Assembly: GCA_019054805.1 (NCBI GenBank)
Contig: JAHQIY010000011.1
Coordinates: 749,001-813,000 of the forward strand
Source: Brachionus manjavacas
Lineage: Eukaryota; Rotifera; Eurotatoria; Ploima; Brachionidae
DNA: 64,000 nucleotides
Reading direction: 5' to 3'
Positions within the stretch are counted from its first letter, which is position 1; each line of letters begins with the position of its first letter. The notes under the pieces were generated by a model. It was not told the DNA's origin and did not search any database. It worked only from the letters and a program-made list of their open reading frames with translations. The position numbers and the translations under genes were made by a program. Positions 37,860 through 49,400 of this stretch are shown one piece after another.

Positions 37860-40229
37860 ACGATAGCCTGCCCAAAAGTTATTTTTTATTTATTTATTTT
37901 TTTAGAGACTATGAGCTTCTTTACATTATATTTTAAATTTTGAGCATCAGGCAGACCAAGATCAATCAATCTAAATACTTGAGGAATCGTAAATCCAGTT
38001 AATATGAATTAATTTTAAAATTTAATTTTTTTTGCAAAAAAAGATTAATGCCGATCTGGTAGCATTAGATTCCATCTTTCAGTAATTAGTATAGTTCTCA
38101 CAGATTTTTAGGATTATACTTATATTTTGTAAATTGGGGTTAAAATTTATATTTGGGATACGTAATTTTTTTGAATGAATATTGAATATCCTTTTTAAAA
38201 GTGGTCAAAAATTCAAAATTCTAGCTTAAACATATCCATTGCAATAAATGTTTAATACTTAATCTGGATTAAAAAAAAAGAATTTTGTTCAAAAAAATTT
38301 TATTTTTTAAGCAAATTTTATTGAGAGAAAAATTGAAAAAAAATACCTTTCACTTTTATGAAAATTTACGTGTTTGTTCCAAATCATTTGAAAAAATTTA
38401 TTTCACTGAAAATTAGCCTAAATTTTTTACTCAAAACTATCACCTCTCTGGTAAACTTTTTCCCTTTTCCAAGTAGTACAAGTGCAAAATAAAATAGTAG
38501 ACGCATTTAAGATAAATTAATATAGAAACTAAACAACAAAAAAGCAATATTTAAATAAAGTATCATATCATTCATCAATAGGTAGCAAAAAGTTTATCTA
38601 AAATGAAGAAAAAAAATCATTAACTATATAAATCTGCGCACAATAGAACCGTTAGTTGATGATCGATTATTTATACTCAAGAATAAATCAGGTTAATACC
38701 CCCCAAAGTATTTTATTCAACAAAAAAATTGATTTATAGGCATTTTGATGATTGGGGCCAAGCTCTAAATTATCTAATTCAAATTATTTAGACATTTGCT
38801 GTGCCAAGCCGTCTGCTAACTGCTTGAAGCGCCAAATAAGCATCAAATCTGGATATTTGATAGGCTTTGTTGGCCTTTTAATTCTGACATACAATTAGAC
38901 TAATTTTCTTCTAATTTAAGTCTAATTACAAATTAATTTCAGCTCTTAAAAATATCTTAAAAAACTATTTTATTTAGATGAGCTTCGCACCGACACAATG
39001 ACGACAAACAGAGGCCAACTTGTCTTTAAGCCAAATTCATGTCCAGTAATTAAATCGCTGGGCGTCTCTGTTTGATATGCATGTTTGGCTTCAGGTTAGC
39101 CATGTTGTTTTAGCTAGGTGGTGTTCAGGTTGCTTTGGTCAACACGAAATTGCTTGCTTGAAAAAAAAGAGAGAGAGACTAGATCAAATTTTGGGTCAAG
39201 TAGTTGGGAATTTTTACTACTAAAGTAATTAATTATTTAATCTTGGCAAACAAAACATAAGATATTAATTAAGATTTTGTGTTAAACAACTTACGTAATT
39301 TAATTCAGAAGCCAGAAAAATTGTTCCAAATAAATCATTTTGCTGAGTGATCATAAGGTTTGTGTTTCATTTGTTCTGACAGATACAAAATCGCTTAATT
39401 TCTAGGAGCATATTGTTGTTGGGCCAAAAAGGCGCTGATCAACTTAGAGCTTAAGACTAGGCGGCCCAGAATTTGCATTGCAAATCCCGAGCTGATATTG
39501 CAAAATAGAATGCTAATAGCCTAAGTTAAAGCACTGTGATAAATTAGTTGTTTTTTGAGTATGATAATCGATATGGTTTAAAGATTAGCATGTTTTTTGT
39601 TTATCTGTAAATTTGCATCTATAAAACTAAAATAATTATAAACCGAGATTTTTGAATAAAGAGCTGGGGGATTATCAAGACTAGTTTTATTCATTTGGGC
39701 CTTTTTAGATCTCGACTCGGCCAAATTGGACTCTGGATTGGTACTCTCTCTCTATCTCTCTCTCTCACATGGTTTATTATTTTTATCCTTAAGGTCTTTT
39801 ATTTAAAATTTCATGTCTTAATTAAATTTATTTTTTTTTCTAATTACAACAATATTTTCATTTAATCAAATTTGTGTTTTTTTTCTATCAAATTTTTTGA
39901 AAATATTTACAAAGGTCTTGGACCAGGCAAATGCTTTTATTGAAAATAAAAAAAGGAAATAGATTTTCTTAATTTATTTAATTTTGATGATAGTTTTTGA
40001 TTTTGAAAAAGGTATTTTATTATCATTTTTTTTGGTAATTTTTTTTTTTGTTTTTTAATTTATTTCAAAATTACGCCAAATTTGGCGATGATAAAAAATT
40101 TAAAAAAAAAAGAAAAAATTATTTTAATTTAAATTACATAATTTCTTTTTTTAAAATTAAAAATTATTTCATTTTCAACTTGTTATGTTTGTTTATTTAT
40201 TTAATTTTTTTTCTTTTTCCTTCTTTTAG
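37860..40229. other. Mostly non-coding; patches of higher GC
   Basis: Complexity is higher at 38750-39140, 39400-39540 and 39690-39770 (CT-rich TCTCTCTCTATCTCTCTC at 39742). I found no convincing long coding region. These patches could be conserved regulatory DNA or decayed exons. The CT tract is a simple microsatellite. Confidence 0.3.
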
Positions 40230-40306
40230 ACACATTAAATTTCAAAGTTGTCGTCAAAGGAGAGAGGTCCGCAGCACCCGTTCCAGCACCTCTTAGATGT
40301 TTTTAA
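40230..40306 (+). CDS. Possible short terminal exon
   Basis: A strong acceptor (TTTTCCTTCTTTTAG) is followed by about 70 nt that stay open in two frames, ending at TAG 40294-40296 or TAA 40304-40306, with AATAAA at 40305-40310. Base composition in the exon is far less AT-rich than around it. No upstream exon was found and the peptide (one frame ends APVPAPLRCF) is not recognised. Confidence 0.25.
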
Positions 40307-40920
40307 TAAACTTTAGGAAATTATAAACATTTTTATCTGAAGTAAAAATAAAATATTAATTAATGTTTTTAAATTAATAACTTTGTTTCACTGTAATATA
40401 TTTTAGTTAATACTAAAAATCATTTAAAGCCATAATTTGGATGTGAATTTTAGATTTGCTTTTAAAGTTTTCAAATAAAGATTTTAGAAGAATTAATTAA
40501 AGATCAATTAGAAAAAAAAAAGATTTATTTTTAATTAAAATAATAAACATCTTATGTTTAATTAAAAAAAACAAATATCATAGTTTCTATTAAGATTTAA
40601 ATTAATTAAGTTTTAATCATGTGATCATGATCATGAACTTCAAGATGCCCGAAAAGTTGGTCGTTTAGTCTAGGTAATTTTTTTAATAATTCTAAATTTG
40701 TAAGACTCAATTAGTTAAAAGTTAAAAATTGAAGCATTTTTTTTAATTTTTTCTATTTTAGTCCAAAAAAAAAGAGATTCAAACGTTCTTAGGTTTTACT
40801 CTAAGCTAGATCGAGTGCTAATATTTTTGCGAATAAATTTTTTAAGAAAAAAAGAACAAAAGATAAGACATGTAAAGTGCTAATAAAACATTAGTCTCAG
40901 CTATATTTGCTGTTTTTTCC

Positions 40921-41230
40921 TTTTTTTCTGGAGCATAGGGTCATTACTTTTGATTTCCACTCAGGTCGTTCTTTTTCCTTTATCCTCGCTTCTCTCCATG
41001 TCATTCTCATTTCGATGAGCTCTTTCGAGATTGTTGACCTCCATGTTAATGCTGGTTATTGAAGGGCTCTTTTTGGTATCCGCGTTTCTAAGTACATGTC
41101 CGGGCCATCGCAGTCTTTTGTTCCTAATGCATCGACTTAATGGCTCTGAATTTTTTCATGTGTTTAGGCCAGTATTTTACAATGTCTCAGGTCAGTGTAT
41201 CCCAGGGACCCTCCGCTGTGTAAATCTGAC
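40921..41230 (-). pseudogene. LINE ORF2 C-terminal fragment
   Basis: The minus strand reads KRLRWPGHVLRNADTKKSP, then NMEVNNLERAHRNENDMERS and EDKGKRTT, matching the RWLGHVLRM...DMGEA...KDR tail at 2.15 kb. Stops are present. It ends at GCATAGGGTCATTACTTTTG, the same end as the other copies. Confidence 0.75.
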
Positions 41231-41504
41231 CGCTTTTATTGCTGACTGTCCGTCTTCACTCAAATAGTGAATTACGGATTTTTTTTTATATAAATTTATA
41301 AAATAAGGAATATATATTGAACAAACTATTTATTAAAATTAATGTTATTGCTAAAAAAAAAGATGAAACTTTTTTCAATTGTGACTAAGCTGTAAAGTCT
41401 CAGTTTTTAGACTTCAAGTCAAGTAATAAATAAAACAATTTAATTTAGATTAAAGTTTATAAAATGGAATCCGAAGTTGTAACAAAAAGTTAGCGGTTTA
41501 TAAA

Positions 41505-41800
41505 GTAGCTAAAGTCCATATAGCCGAATGACTTGCGTGTTGGTCATGTTAGCAGAGGATCGAGGGGTCAAAACCCGCTGAGAGTGAAGAAGTCTTCAAA
41601 ATATCTCTGCAATACGGGACGAATGTTTTAACCGCTTTCATCATAAAAATAGGGGGACCAGTTTCGACTGGGTAATAATTGCGGTGTAGATGATCAACTG
41701 GATGCAGTAACCTCGGTAAAAAGGTACTAGAGAAAAAGAAGTGCGCCTCCCCATTGTCCGCTAGGACAGGAAAAGGTAGATATTATAATAATAATAATAT
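41505..41800 (+). mobile_element. tRNA-derived SINE, second copy
   Basis: TATAGCCGAATGACTTGCGT opens the head, with box A-like TAGCCGAATGA and box B-like GGTCAAAACCC. The shared body contains GGTAATAATTGCGGTGTAGA, and the 3' end is CCCCATTGTCCGCTAGGACA, then a (TAA)n tail at 41780-41800. The same unit lies at 37.4 kb (minus), and its 3' end at 58.08 kb (minus). Confidence 0.72.
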
Positions 41801-41809
41801 TAAAAAGCT

Positions 41810-41960
41810 AGAGCAAGCGAGCTTGCGCAGATGGCTTACTCGGAAGCCATCTATCTTGTAAACCTGTAAACGTCTTGTAAACTGAGGTACAAGACGAATA
41901 CGAGAGATTATACAGATTGATGTGTTAAGTAGATTTGTAGTAATTCAAAAAATTTGTCAT
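41810..41960 (+). repeat. Short hairpin-headed repeat
   Basis: GCAAGCGAGCTTGC forms a stem and is followed by GCAGATGGCTTACTCGGAAG. A related piece, GCAAGAAAGCTTGCGGAGAT, is at 43012. Function is unknown; it may be the end of a retroelement. Confidence 0.4.
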
Positions 41961-42014
41961 TAATAAGAAATGAATAAAAAATAAATAAAGTAATGGTATA
42001 ATAGTATAAAAAAC

Positions 42015-42680
42015 TTAGGCCATCAATTAATGGACTGACAAAAAAAATTAAATTTTACTGACAAAAAAGACTAAATCTACTGACAAAAAAACTACATATG
42101 ATGACAAATAAATTAATTGACTGATAAAATAATGATTTTAGTGACAAAAATACTTTTTGACTAACTAATTATTTTTTACAGCAAATTAATGATTTGAGGT
42201 CACAATAAAAATCAAAATCTTGAACTATAGCACCAAAATCGGAAGGAACCTCCAGACGATTATGACAAACCGTTTTGTCCAAATCTCATCATCAAGCTAT
42301 GAGAAAACGACTATGAGAAAACGTCACAATTTTAGTTCATTCCTTACAATCTTAGAGAACTAAATTACTATATAGCTTTTCTTTTTTTTCCTTATTCACT
42401 CCTTGTGAAGCATAGGGTCATTACTTTTGATTTCCACTCAAGTCCACCTAAATAGCTTAATTAGAACTAAAATAATATAAAATAAAAATGAATAAAATTT
42501 TGTCAGTGCAAAATTATTAAATAGTCATCTCAATATATATATATTTGTCAGTCGTTTAGTTTTTTTGTCAGAATAATTAGTTTTTTTATTGTCAGGTAAA
42601 ATAGATTAAATTAGTCACCACTTTTAGTTATTTTTGTCATCTTAAAAAAATTAAATTTGTCACCCCCAAAAAATTTAAGC
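42015..42680. mobile_element. Foldback-like element with inverted arrays of TGACAAA iterons
   Basis: The left array has TGACAAA or close variants starting at about 42036, 42059, 42081, 42102, 42122, 42142 and 42158. The right array has the reverse complement TTTGTCA or TAGTCA ending at about 42550, 42570, 42594, 42617, 42639 and 42662. Spacing is 16-24 bp, mostly 20-23. Outer ends TTAGGCCATCAA and TTTAAGCCAA are loosely inverted. The interior includes a LINE tail fragment. No gene is visible. Confidence 0.6.
42385..42450 (-). pseudogene. Very short LINE ORF2 end fragment
   Basis: CACTCCTTGTGAAGCATAGG then GTCATTACTTTTGATTTCCA and CTCAAGTCC is the same terminal coding end (reverse: EWKSKVMTLC) seen at 2.15, 40.9 and 57.6 kb. 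It lies inside the iteron element. Confidence 0.6.
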
Positions 42681-43429
42681 CAAAAACTAATAAGAGATGA
42701 GTAATTACATATAAAGGGACAATTGATTAAGAAAAAAGAATTTATAGAGACATTACAGATACTACATAAGATTATAAAGATTATTACAGGTAAAGAAAAA
42801 GATAAATAGAAAATAATTTACAGAAAATATAGTTACAAATTTAAATATAGATAGAAAATTTCGAATATATAGTTACAAGATTGTATATAGAGAAAGGTGA
42901 GACGTCAACCAGGCGTTCATCTATAAAGAAGTTAAAACGTGAGTTTTGTCTGCAGTTTATCTAAGATTAAACAGTTTAAAATTAATAAGTAGAAGCATGT
43001 TAAGACTTTAGCAAGAAAGCTTGCGGAGATGTATCACACGAAATACTTCTATTATTATTATTATTTTTATTTTTATTTATTTAAGTTTAAGTCACATTGA
43101 CATTTATATTATAAAAATTAAAAAATTCAAATTACAAAATAAATTAGTTATAAAAATATTCCTAATTTTCAAAGAATTTACACGATTAGTCATCCAAAGT
43201 CATAATTAGCTTTTAATAAATTATTTAATACGCTATATAGATAAAAAAACTCTTGATTTATTTCCATATAATAAGTTATATTTGATAAAACAAATTTTAC
43301 AGAGTCTACAAGGCCCACTTTGAGACTTCTAAAACTAAATGAAATCAAGGCTTTCACAATTTTGGATTCATACTCTAGGCAGTTTAAAAACAAGCGCTTT
43401 TCTAATAATAATATTAATATTTATTCTTG

Positions 43430-43880
43430 AATTGGCTGACTGTTGTGGCTTTAATGACTCTCTTTGAAGACTCTGTTAAGAACTTTGCACGCATTTGACT
43501 CACACCTGGTCAGTAAATCGTCTCCTGTTACCTCTGATTCTCCAAGACGGCCCGGTTTGGGATAGTGAGTTGCTTGAAATTGTTGAATTTGAATAATTGG
43601 ATCAATTTACCTCTTATTCGATGTTGATGGAGCGATGCTAGGTCAAGACTGCAATGTGACCCTCTTTCTTCCTGTTTCTAATTCTACTAGCGAGTTTGGA
43701 AGCCCTTCTTGGACCTTTTGTGTCCTTCTTGTTTCAGGCTGACCAGACAGCTGCAGCAAATTCTAGATCAGGTCTTATAAATGCTCAGTACATAGTTTTT
43801 CAGGTATACTAATATGGCAGTTGCTTTTTTGGCATGGATTTTTAAATGGCTGGAAAATTTAAGATCTTATTTTTACTAAT
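43430..43880 (-). pseudogene. LINE RT thumb and C-terminal region
   Basis: The minus strand gives DLKFSSHLKIHAKKATAILV, then in another frame RRASKLASRIRNRKKES, LDLASLHQHRIRGKLIQLFK. This follows the usual order (HxxxxxxKA...RVQRRATKLxxxIRN...LxLxSLxxRRxRGDLIxxFK) of CR1-like ORF2. Frames change at least twice. An open frame at 43190-43393 downstream is not recognised. Confidence 0.75.
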
Positions 43881-44108
43881 TTATCTAATATATCATAAAA
43901 ACATTTCACCAACAGTCAATTTGACTACCAGGTTAATTAATTACTGTTCTTAAAAAAAAGAACTGATCGTGAAAATTTTTACCTGGACGAAAAAATAAAT
44001 TATCAAATTAATTGATATTTATTTCTTAATGAAAAATTAAAGTAGTTTTCTATATTTTTTTCGAAATTTCGAGTAAATTAGTTTAATTAAAAAATTCGTT
44101 TATTCTTC

Positions 44109-44370
44109 TTATTCTTGATTTTGTTTCGGACGGTCTCTAGTTCTTTTAATTGGGATATTAATTACGTCTTCAACATGATTGTCTCTAGGAACACTTGCCA
44201 ATCTTATACTAGATAATTTCTGGCTTAATTCATCGCATTCAGAAGGAACAACAATTGAGGAAAAATAAATAGTTAACTTTTTAAATCGAGTGCCCTTAGT
44301 TTCGTGCTTTAAGCAATGTAAATCGCAAAGTTCATGTATTATTTTACGTTGCTTTGAACTTAGACAACTC
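44109..44370 (-). CDS. Possible terminal exon with R3H-like motif
   Basis: A pyrimidine-rich acceptor ending CTTTTAG precedes an 87-codon open exon. It contains LSSKQRKIIHELCDLHCLKH and ETKGTRFKKLTIYF. The RxxIHELxxxxxLxHExxGxxxxK pattern recalls R3H nucleic-acid-binding domains. The C-terminus is basic (IKRTRDRPKQNQE). No ATG lies in frame and no upstream exon was found, so it may be a gene fragment or transposon part. Confidence 0.35.
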
Positions 44371-44689
44371 CTAAAAGTAAAACTTTCAAAAAAAAATAAA
44401 AATAATAATATTGTGTTGATGGTACTCTTCTAGGCTGACAAAGAGACTTATTTTATTCAAAGAATATTTTACAATTCTTTAGATCATTTTTTCCGAAAAA
44501 ACAGTTGGTCTAAATTTTATGAATCTTATCATTAATCTGCTATGCAATGTCATATGCTCTTAGTTCATTTCCAGCTAAGTTGTATATATTGGTAGCTTTA
44601 GAAAAGTATTTGCCTGTTAAAAAACAGGATATAAAAGTCCACTGCCAAGTGAGCCTTTTTGGAGGAAAATAAATAAGTTTAGATCAAAA

Positions 44690-45215
44690 AAATGTTCAAG
44701 ACAAATTCCATCACTATTTACAGAGAGTAAAGATCCTCACCTCGATTTGTAAAATCCGAGCATAAGAATCAAGTATCACAAGAAATCAGAGATTTCTTAA
44801 AAAATAAGGTACAAAATAATTTAAACGAGCCTATCACTCTTTCAAAAAATAAAATGATTTGAAAAAACTAAAAGAACTATCGGCTTCTGGTCTAGATCGT
44901 TTCCGAAACCTAATGTTATAAAATTTACCCTCAGAGAATTTATTTGAAATAAGTCAGCTCTTTAACATGGAACTTGGCATAATCATGGAAAAAAGCAAGT
45001 ATAGCTATGATCCCTAAGAAATCTTCTCCAACTCAGGACCCTAATAACTATGGTCCAATTAGTATGACAAGTTGCCTTGGCAAGTTACTTGAACGTATTA
45101 TTTACACTAGAATATATAATTTTCTTGAGAACAATAAATTACTTATTTAAGAGCAATCAGGATTTAGAAAACATAGACACACTGCAGATGGTTCTTTGCT
45201 CTGTCATCGGTCAGA
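44690..45215 (+). pseudogene. LINE linker and RT finger region
   Basis: The sequence encodes SASGLDRFRNLML, AMIPKKSSPTQDPNNYGPIS, MTSCLGKLLERIIYTRIYNF and EQSGFRKHRHTAD in order, with stops and frameshifts. It is similar in motif order to the LINE at 2.9 kb and is cut off before the catalytic domain. Confidence 0.8.
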
Positions 45216-45949
45216 CCGATTCCTAGGTCTTTGTGGATTGTTTGGATACTTGTCTTAAATGGAAAATATTTGATGAGTTTCAAAACTCTTTCTTTTAATT
45301 TTGGATTTTGTATTCTGGGTACTCGGTTGAATTATTATAAAACAGTAATCAAATAAAGATCTTATTTAAAATTATATTAATTTTGGATGAATATACCAAG
45401 TTTAAACTCTCAATTTATTTGATTGAAATTGAAGATTTGTTTTTTTTTTAAATAAATTTGGCAAAATCCCGCTGATTCTTTGAAAAGCAACATTCTTCTT
45501 TTAAACCCTCATGATTTTATTAAATATATTTAAATAATAATATATTTAAATATTTTAAATAAATTAAATAATAGGATTAAGTCTAGAACTGGATAGTGTT
45601 ACCCTATTTCCATGACTAAAACAACAAAAACTCAAAGAAAAATGTTCAGCGAATGCAAAGACATAGACTTTTCCATGTTAAAACAGTTAAATAAGTCCGA
45701 CACACATGAATCGGAATTAAAAAAAAATTAAAAAATTAAAAAATTTTTATTGAAATTATTAAAACACCGGTCTTAGTTTTTAGATTGAAAATTATGATTT
45801 TAATTGTTTATTTTTTGTTTTTTATATCAAAATAAAAAATCATAGTTTGTATTTTAGATGCAGATACAGTACCAAGATAATTAGAAAAAATTTTTTTGAC
45901 TTACTTTTCAAAACTTTGATTTAAACGACCCCCTTAGCTCTTTGGGTCT

Positions 45950-46420
45950 TTGGGTCGCCAGAGTAAATTCATTTTAGGAATTAATTTTTTTCAAGTTTTG
46001 CTTGACGGGGTTTGAAACAGAATTTTGAATCAAGCTTAATACCTCAAAAAGTTCCGCTACAGTCAACAAAAAGTTTTGTAGCTTATTTTTGTCAAGTTTA
46101 CATAGAACCCTCAGGCTCTGCAAAATTCTTTAATTTGGTCAATTTCACGCTGCATATTTGATCCAAGCTCTTTTATTGTTTTTAAAGTCATCGACAAAAA
46201 GGGCTATTTTAAAACTCTACGCAAGATTTTTTGTTATAGCACCGAAAAATATTATGAATATGGTTGACAAAAGGCAATCCTTGAGGTACCCGGCACTCCA
46301 GAGGTATAAACTTTCTTTATAGACCACCTGGAATAATATTTCTGCTAAAAAAACTGCTCACCCTTTTGAGTAATCAAATGATGATCTACTGAGCTACATG
46401 AATAAAATTCTATCAATTCT
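45950..46420 (-). pseudogene. LINE RT palm fragment
   Basis: The minus strand includes VPQGLPL, ALFVDDFKTIKELGSNM (catalytic V/F-DD), QIKEFCRA and GFYVNLTKISYKTF. Several stops are present. It lies on the opposite strand to the fragment at 45 kb, so it is a separate insertion. Confidence 0.75.
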
Positions 46421-49400
46421 GGCTGAAGTTAAAATTCTTATATTTTTGATTTGTTTTAAATTGATAACTTTTAATTGTTCCTTTTAGTTGATTTTATGAT
46501 CTAATTTTACAGAAATTGGAATGAGGGAATGGAAGTCAAGGGGAATCTGACAATTTTTTCTCATTTTTCTTTTATTTTCTTATTCAAAATTTATAAAAAA
46601 GAATAGTTTTTACTGGAGAAAATAATGAAGGATTATTTTAGTTTGAGATTCAAATTATAATGATTGTAACAAAAATTTCTAAATAAAAAAAAATGCTTTT
46701 TATTTATTAAAATTAATCTTTAACAGCTAATTTGATTTTTCCCTGCAGTATGTATTGAATGAACCGACATTTCATGGCTATTTTTATGCAAATTAATATT
46801 ATATATGTTATATAATCTTCAGATAAAAAAATTTTCAGCTATAGATATAAAATATTTTAATTAGTTTGGATTTTTTATATACAATAAATTGCTAGAGGTA
46901 ATTTTTATTACACTGGCAAATTTTTTTGGCATTTTTTGTAATTAAAGATAATTTTACCCTGGAAAAACTTCACAGCATTTGTATTATCTGAGGTTTTCTT
47001 TTGATTTTCTCTCATAATTAAAGTAAAATTGGACACATTTAAAATAAAAAATCTTAAAGATCATCAAATAAATGGAATTTTTTTTTCTATTTTTCTATAG
47101 ACTTAAAAGTAAAAAAATGAATTGATTTAATCAAAAATCAAACAAAAATAAATTCAAAATAATTTATTTTAACAAATTTTTATCACTTGGTAGTTTTTTC
47201 GGTTATCTTTTTTACAAAATTACCGAACTGGATTTTTTGAAATTGAACCAAACAATGTTCAATATATTTTGATTTTTTGATTTTTTAAACAAGATATTAA
47301 AGTATTAATCAATGAACATAATCATTCAATGTTTTATCTTCTCATTTAAAAAATCAAAAAAAATCAAATAAACAATTAAAAAAAATTGAACTTTATTTAA
47401 TGCTTTTGAAGGTTTTTATACTTTTAGGTTTTTAGAAATTTGTAAAAAAAAATAAAGAAGAAATTTAGCATTTTTTATTAAAAAATTTAAAGAATAATAG
47501 CAAATTTTTTAATTTTTTCCTCTACTTCCTAAATGACTTGACTCTCTTAATTTTCATCGAAATTTTTTTTTTAATTTTATTATGGTCATTTTTACCATTC
47601 TTAGTTTAAAAAAAACTTTGTCTAAATGCTTTAATATTATGTTCAATTGACTTTGACTCTCAGCTTATTTTATCAATTCTTTCATAAATATTTCAGTGAT
47701 TTTATCTTTCGAGAGTTGTTTAAGTTGGTAACAGTTTTAAATTTATTGATTAAAGAACGATTAAAGTTCTTTTTAGATAAAAATGCATTGAATAGATTAT
47801 TAAAAATTTAGATTTTTTTCTTTAGAAGCATGATAACATTAAATTCAATTTGAAGATTTTTATGAAGATTAAACAGTAAAATTATTTTTTTATTTACTTC
47901 AAGGTCTTAGTTTAAAAAAAAATAAAAAAGATTTAAATAAAAAAAAATTGATTTATATCAGTTTTTTCACTAGAGATAATTTTTAATAAATAAATCAATT
48001 AAATTAGTGTGTAAACACCAAAAAATTATGGTAAAGCTATTAATAGCTTTAAAAAATAATATTGTAATTATTAAATAATTTAATAATCTTTTAAAAGAAT
48101 TTTCAAAATTTTGAAATTAAAAAAAAATTTTATTAAAATTTAGAAGCTGCCAACTTTTGTAAAAATTCATCTTTTGACTTTTTCCGAATTGGGAAACAGA
48201 TTCTGAAAATAGGTGTGCGAAAAGCTTAAAAATTGAAGTCGCCAAGTAATTTCAACGATCTAAAATTATTCCTAAAATTCAATAAGACTCATAAAAAATG
48301 TTTAATCAAGTAAAAAAGTCCTAAAATTTTTTTTTACAATTTTTTGAAATATTTTTTGTTTTAAAAACAAACAAAATTCTTAAAAAAAATCGGAATTTTT
48401 TTAAGACAGTTATTGATATGTTAAAAAAATTTTGAGTTTTCCATTTTTTAATTTTTTTCCTCTACTTTTTGATTATTTCCGGTCTTATTTTAAAAGATTT
48501 TATCCGAATAGACATTATGAAATCAATTTTCTCGATTTTTTTCAATTTAATTTATTATTTATTTATTTTTAGCTAAACTATTTATTTTTTTCAAATAAAT
48601 AGTTTCACCTACTTTTGGAATTGACGATTTGAATTTTAAAGACAGGTCAAGTAAAAAGAGATTTTTGAATGACATGGCAAAATTTTTGGGAATAACTAAT
48701 AAATAATTATTATTCTATTATCATATTAATTTAAACTTAAAATTATTTGATATTAATTAAAAAATCGTTGATTAGAATAAAAATTTTTTTATGGGTTATA
48801 ATAAGGAAAAAGTGAATTGAATTTTAAAAAAGAACCTAAATAAATAAAAAAATGTTAAAAATTACATAAAATTCAAGTTCAAAGACCGAATACTGTTGAT
48901 TGACGAAAATCTACCTAATTGTAGAGTCTTTATTTTTTATAAACTTTTATTATTTAGGGACACAGTTCTTCACGCAATTTTTGATAAGTTTTTGAGGTTT
49001 TTTTTTAAAGAAAGACTCTGTTTTTTAAAGCGGAAGGAAAATTCATTAGCAGTCTTTATTATTAGACAGATTTTTTTAATGCAATTTTTTGGCAAAAAAG
49101 CCAATAATTGGAATCTGCAATTCCAATGAAGAAAAGAATTAAAAATATTTAAATTTTTTTCTAATTTTTTATTTTAATTTTAAGGATAATGAAAGAAAAA
49201 GCGTTTCTTAATTATTTCAAAATTTTTTATTATGACATTTATTTTATTTAACAATTTATTTTTCAAAATTTTGAGTCAAATTCCTTGTCCATTTAATTAA
49301 AATATCTCAAAAAATATCCAAATGAAAAAAAAAGTTGCCATATTATTAAAATTTTGCATTCATTTTGTCCTTCAAGTCAAGGATATTTATGCAAGATTTA

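Noticed and set aside
41521..41580. A possible functional tRNA gene at the SINE head
   Set aside because: Box B has two mismatches and no clear acceptor stem pairs; the unit is repeated with a common non-tRNA body.
42036..42662. A CRISPR-like array
   Set aside because: The repeated unit is only 7 bp, the two arrays are mirror images and the host is an animal; an iteron-bearing element fits better.
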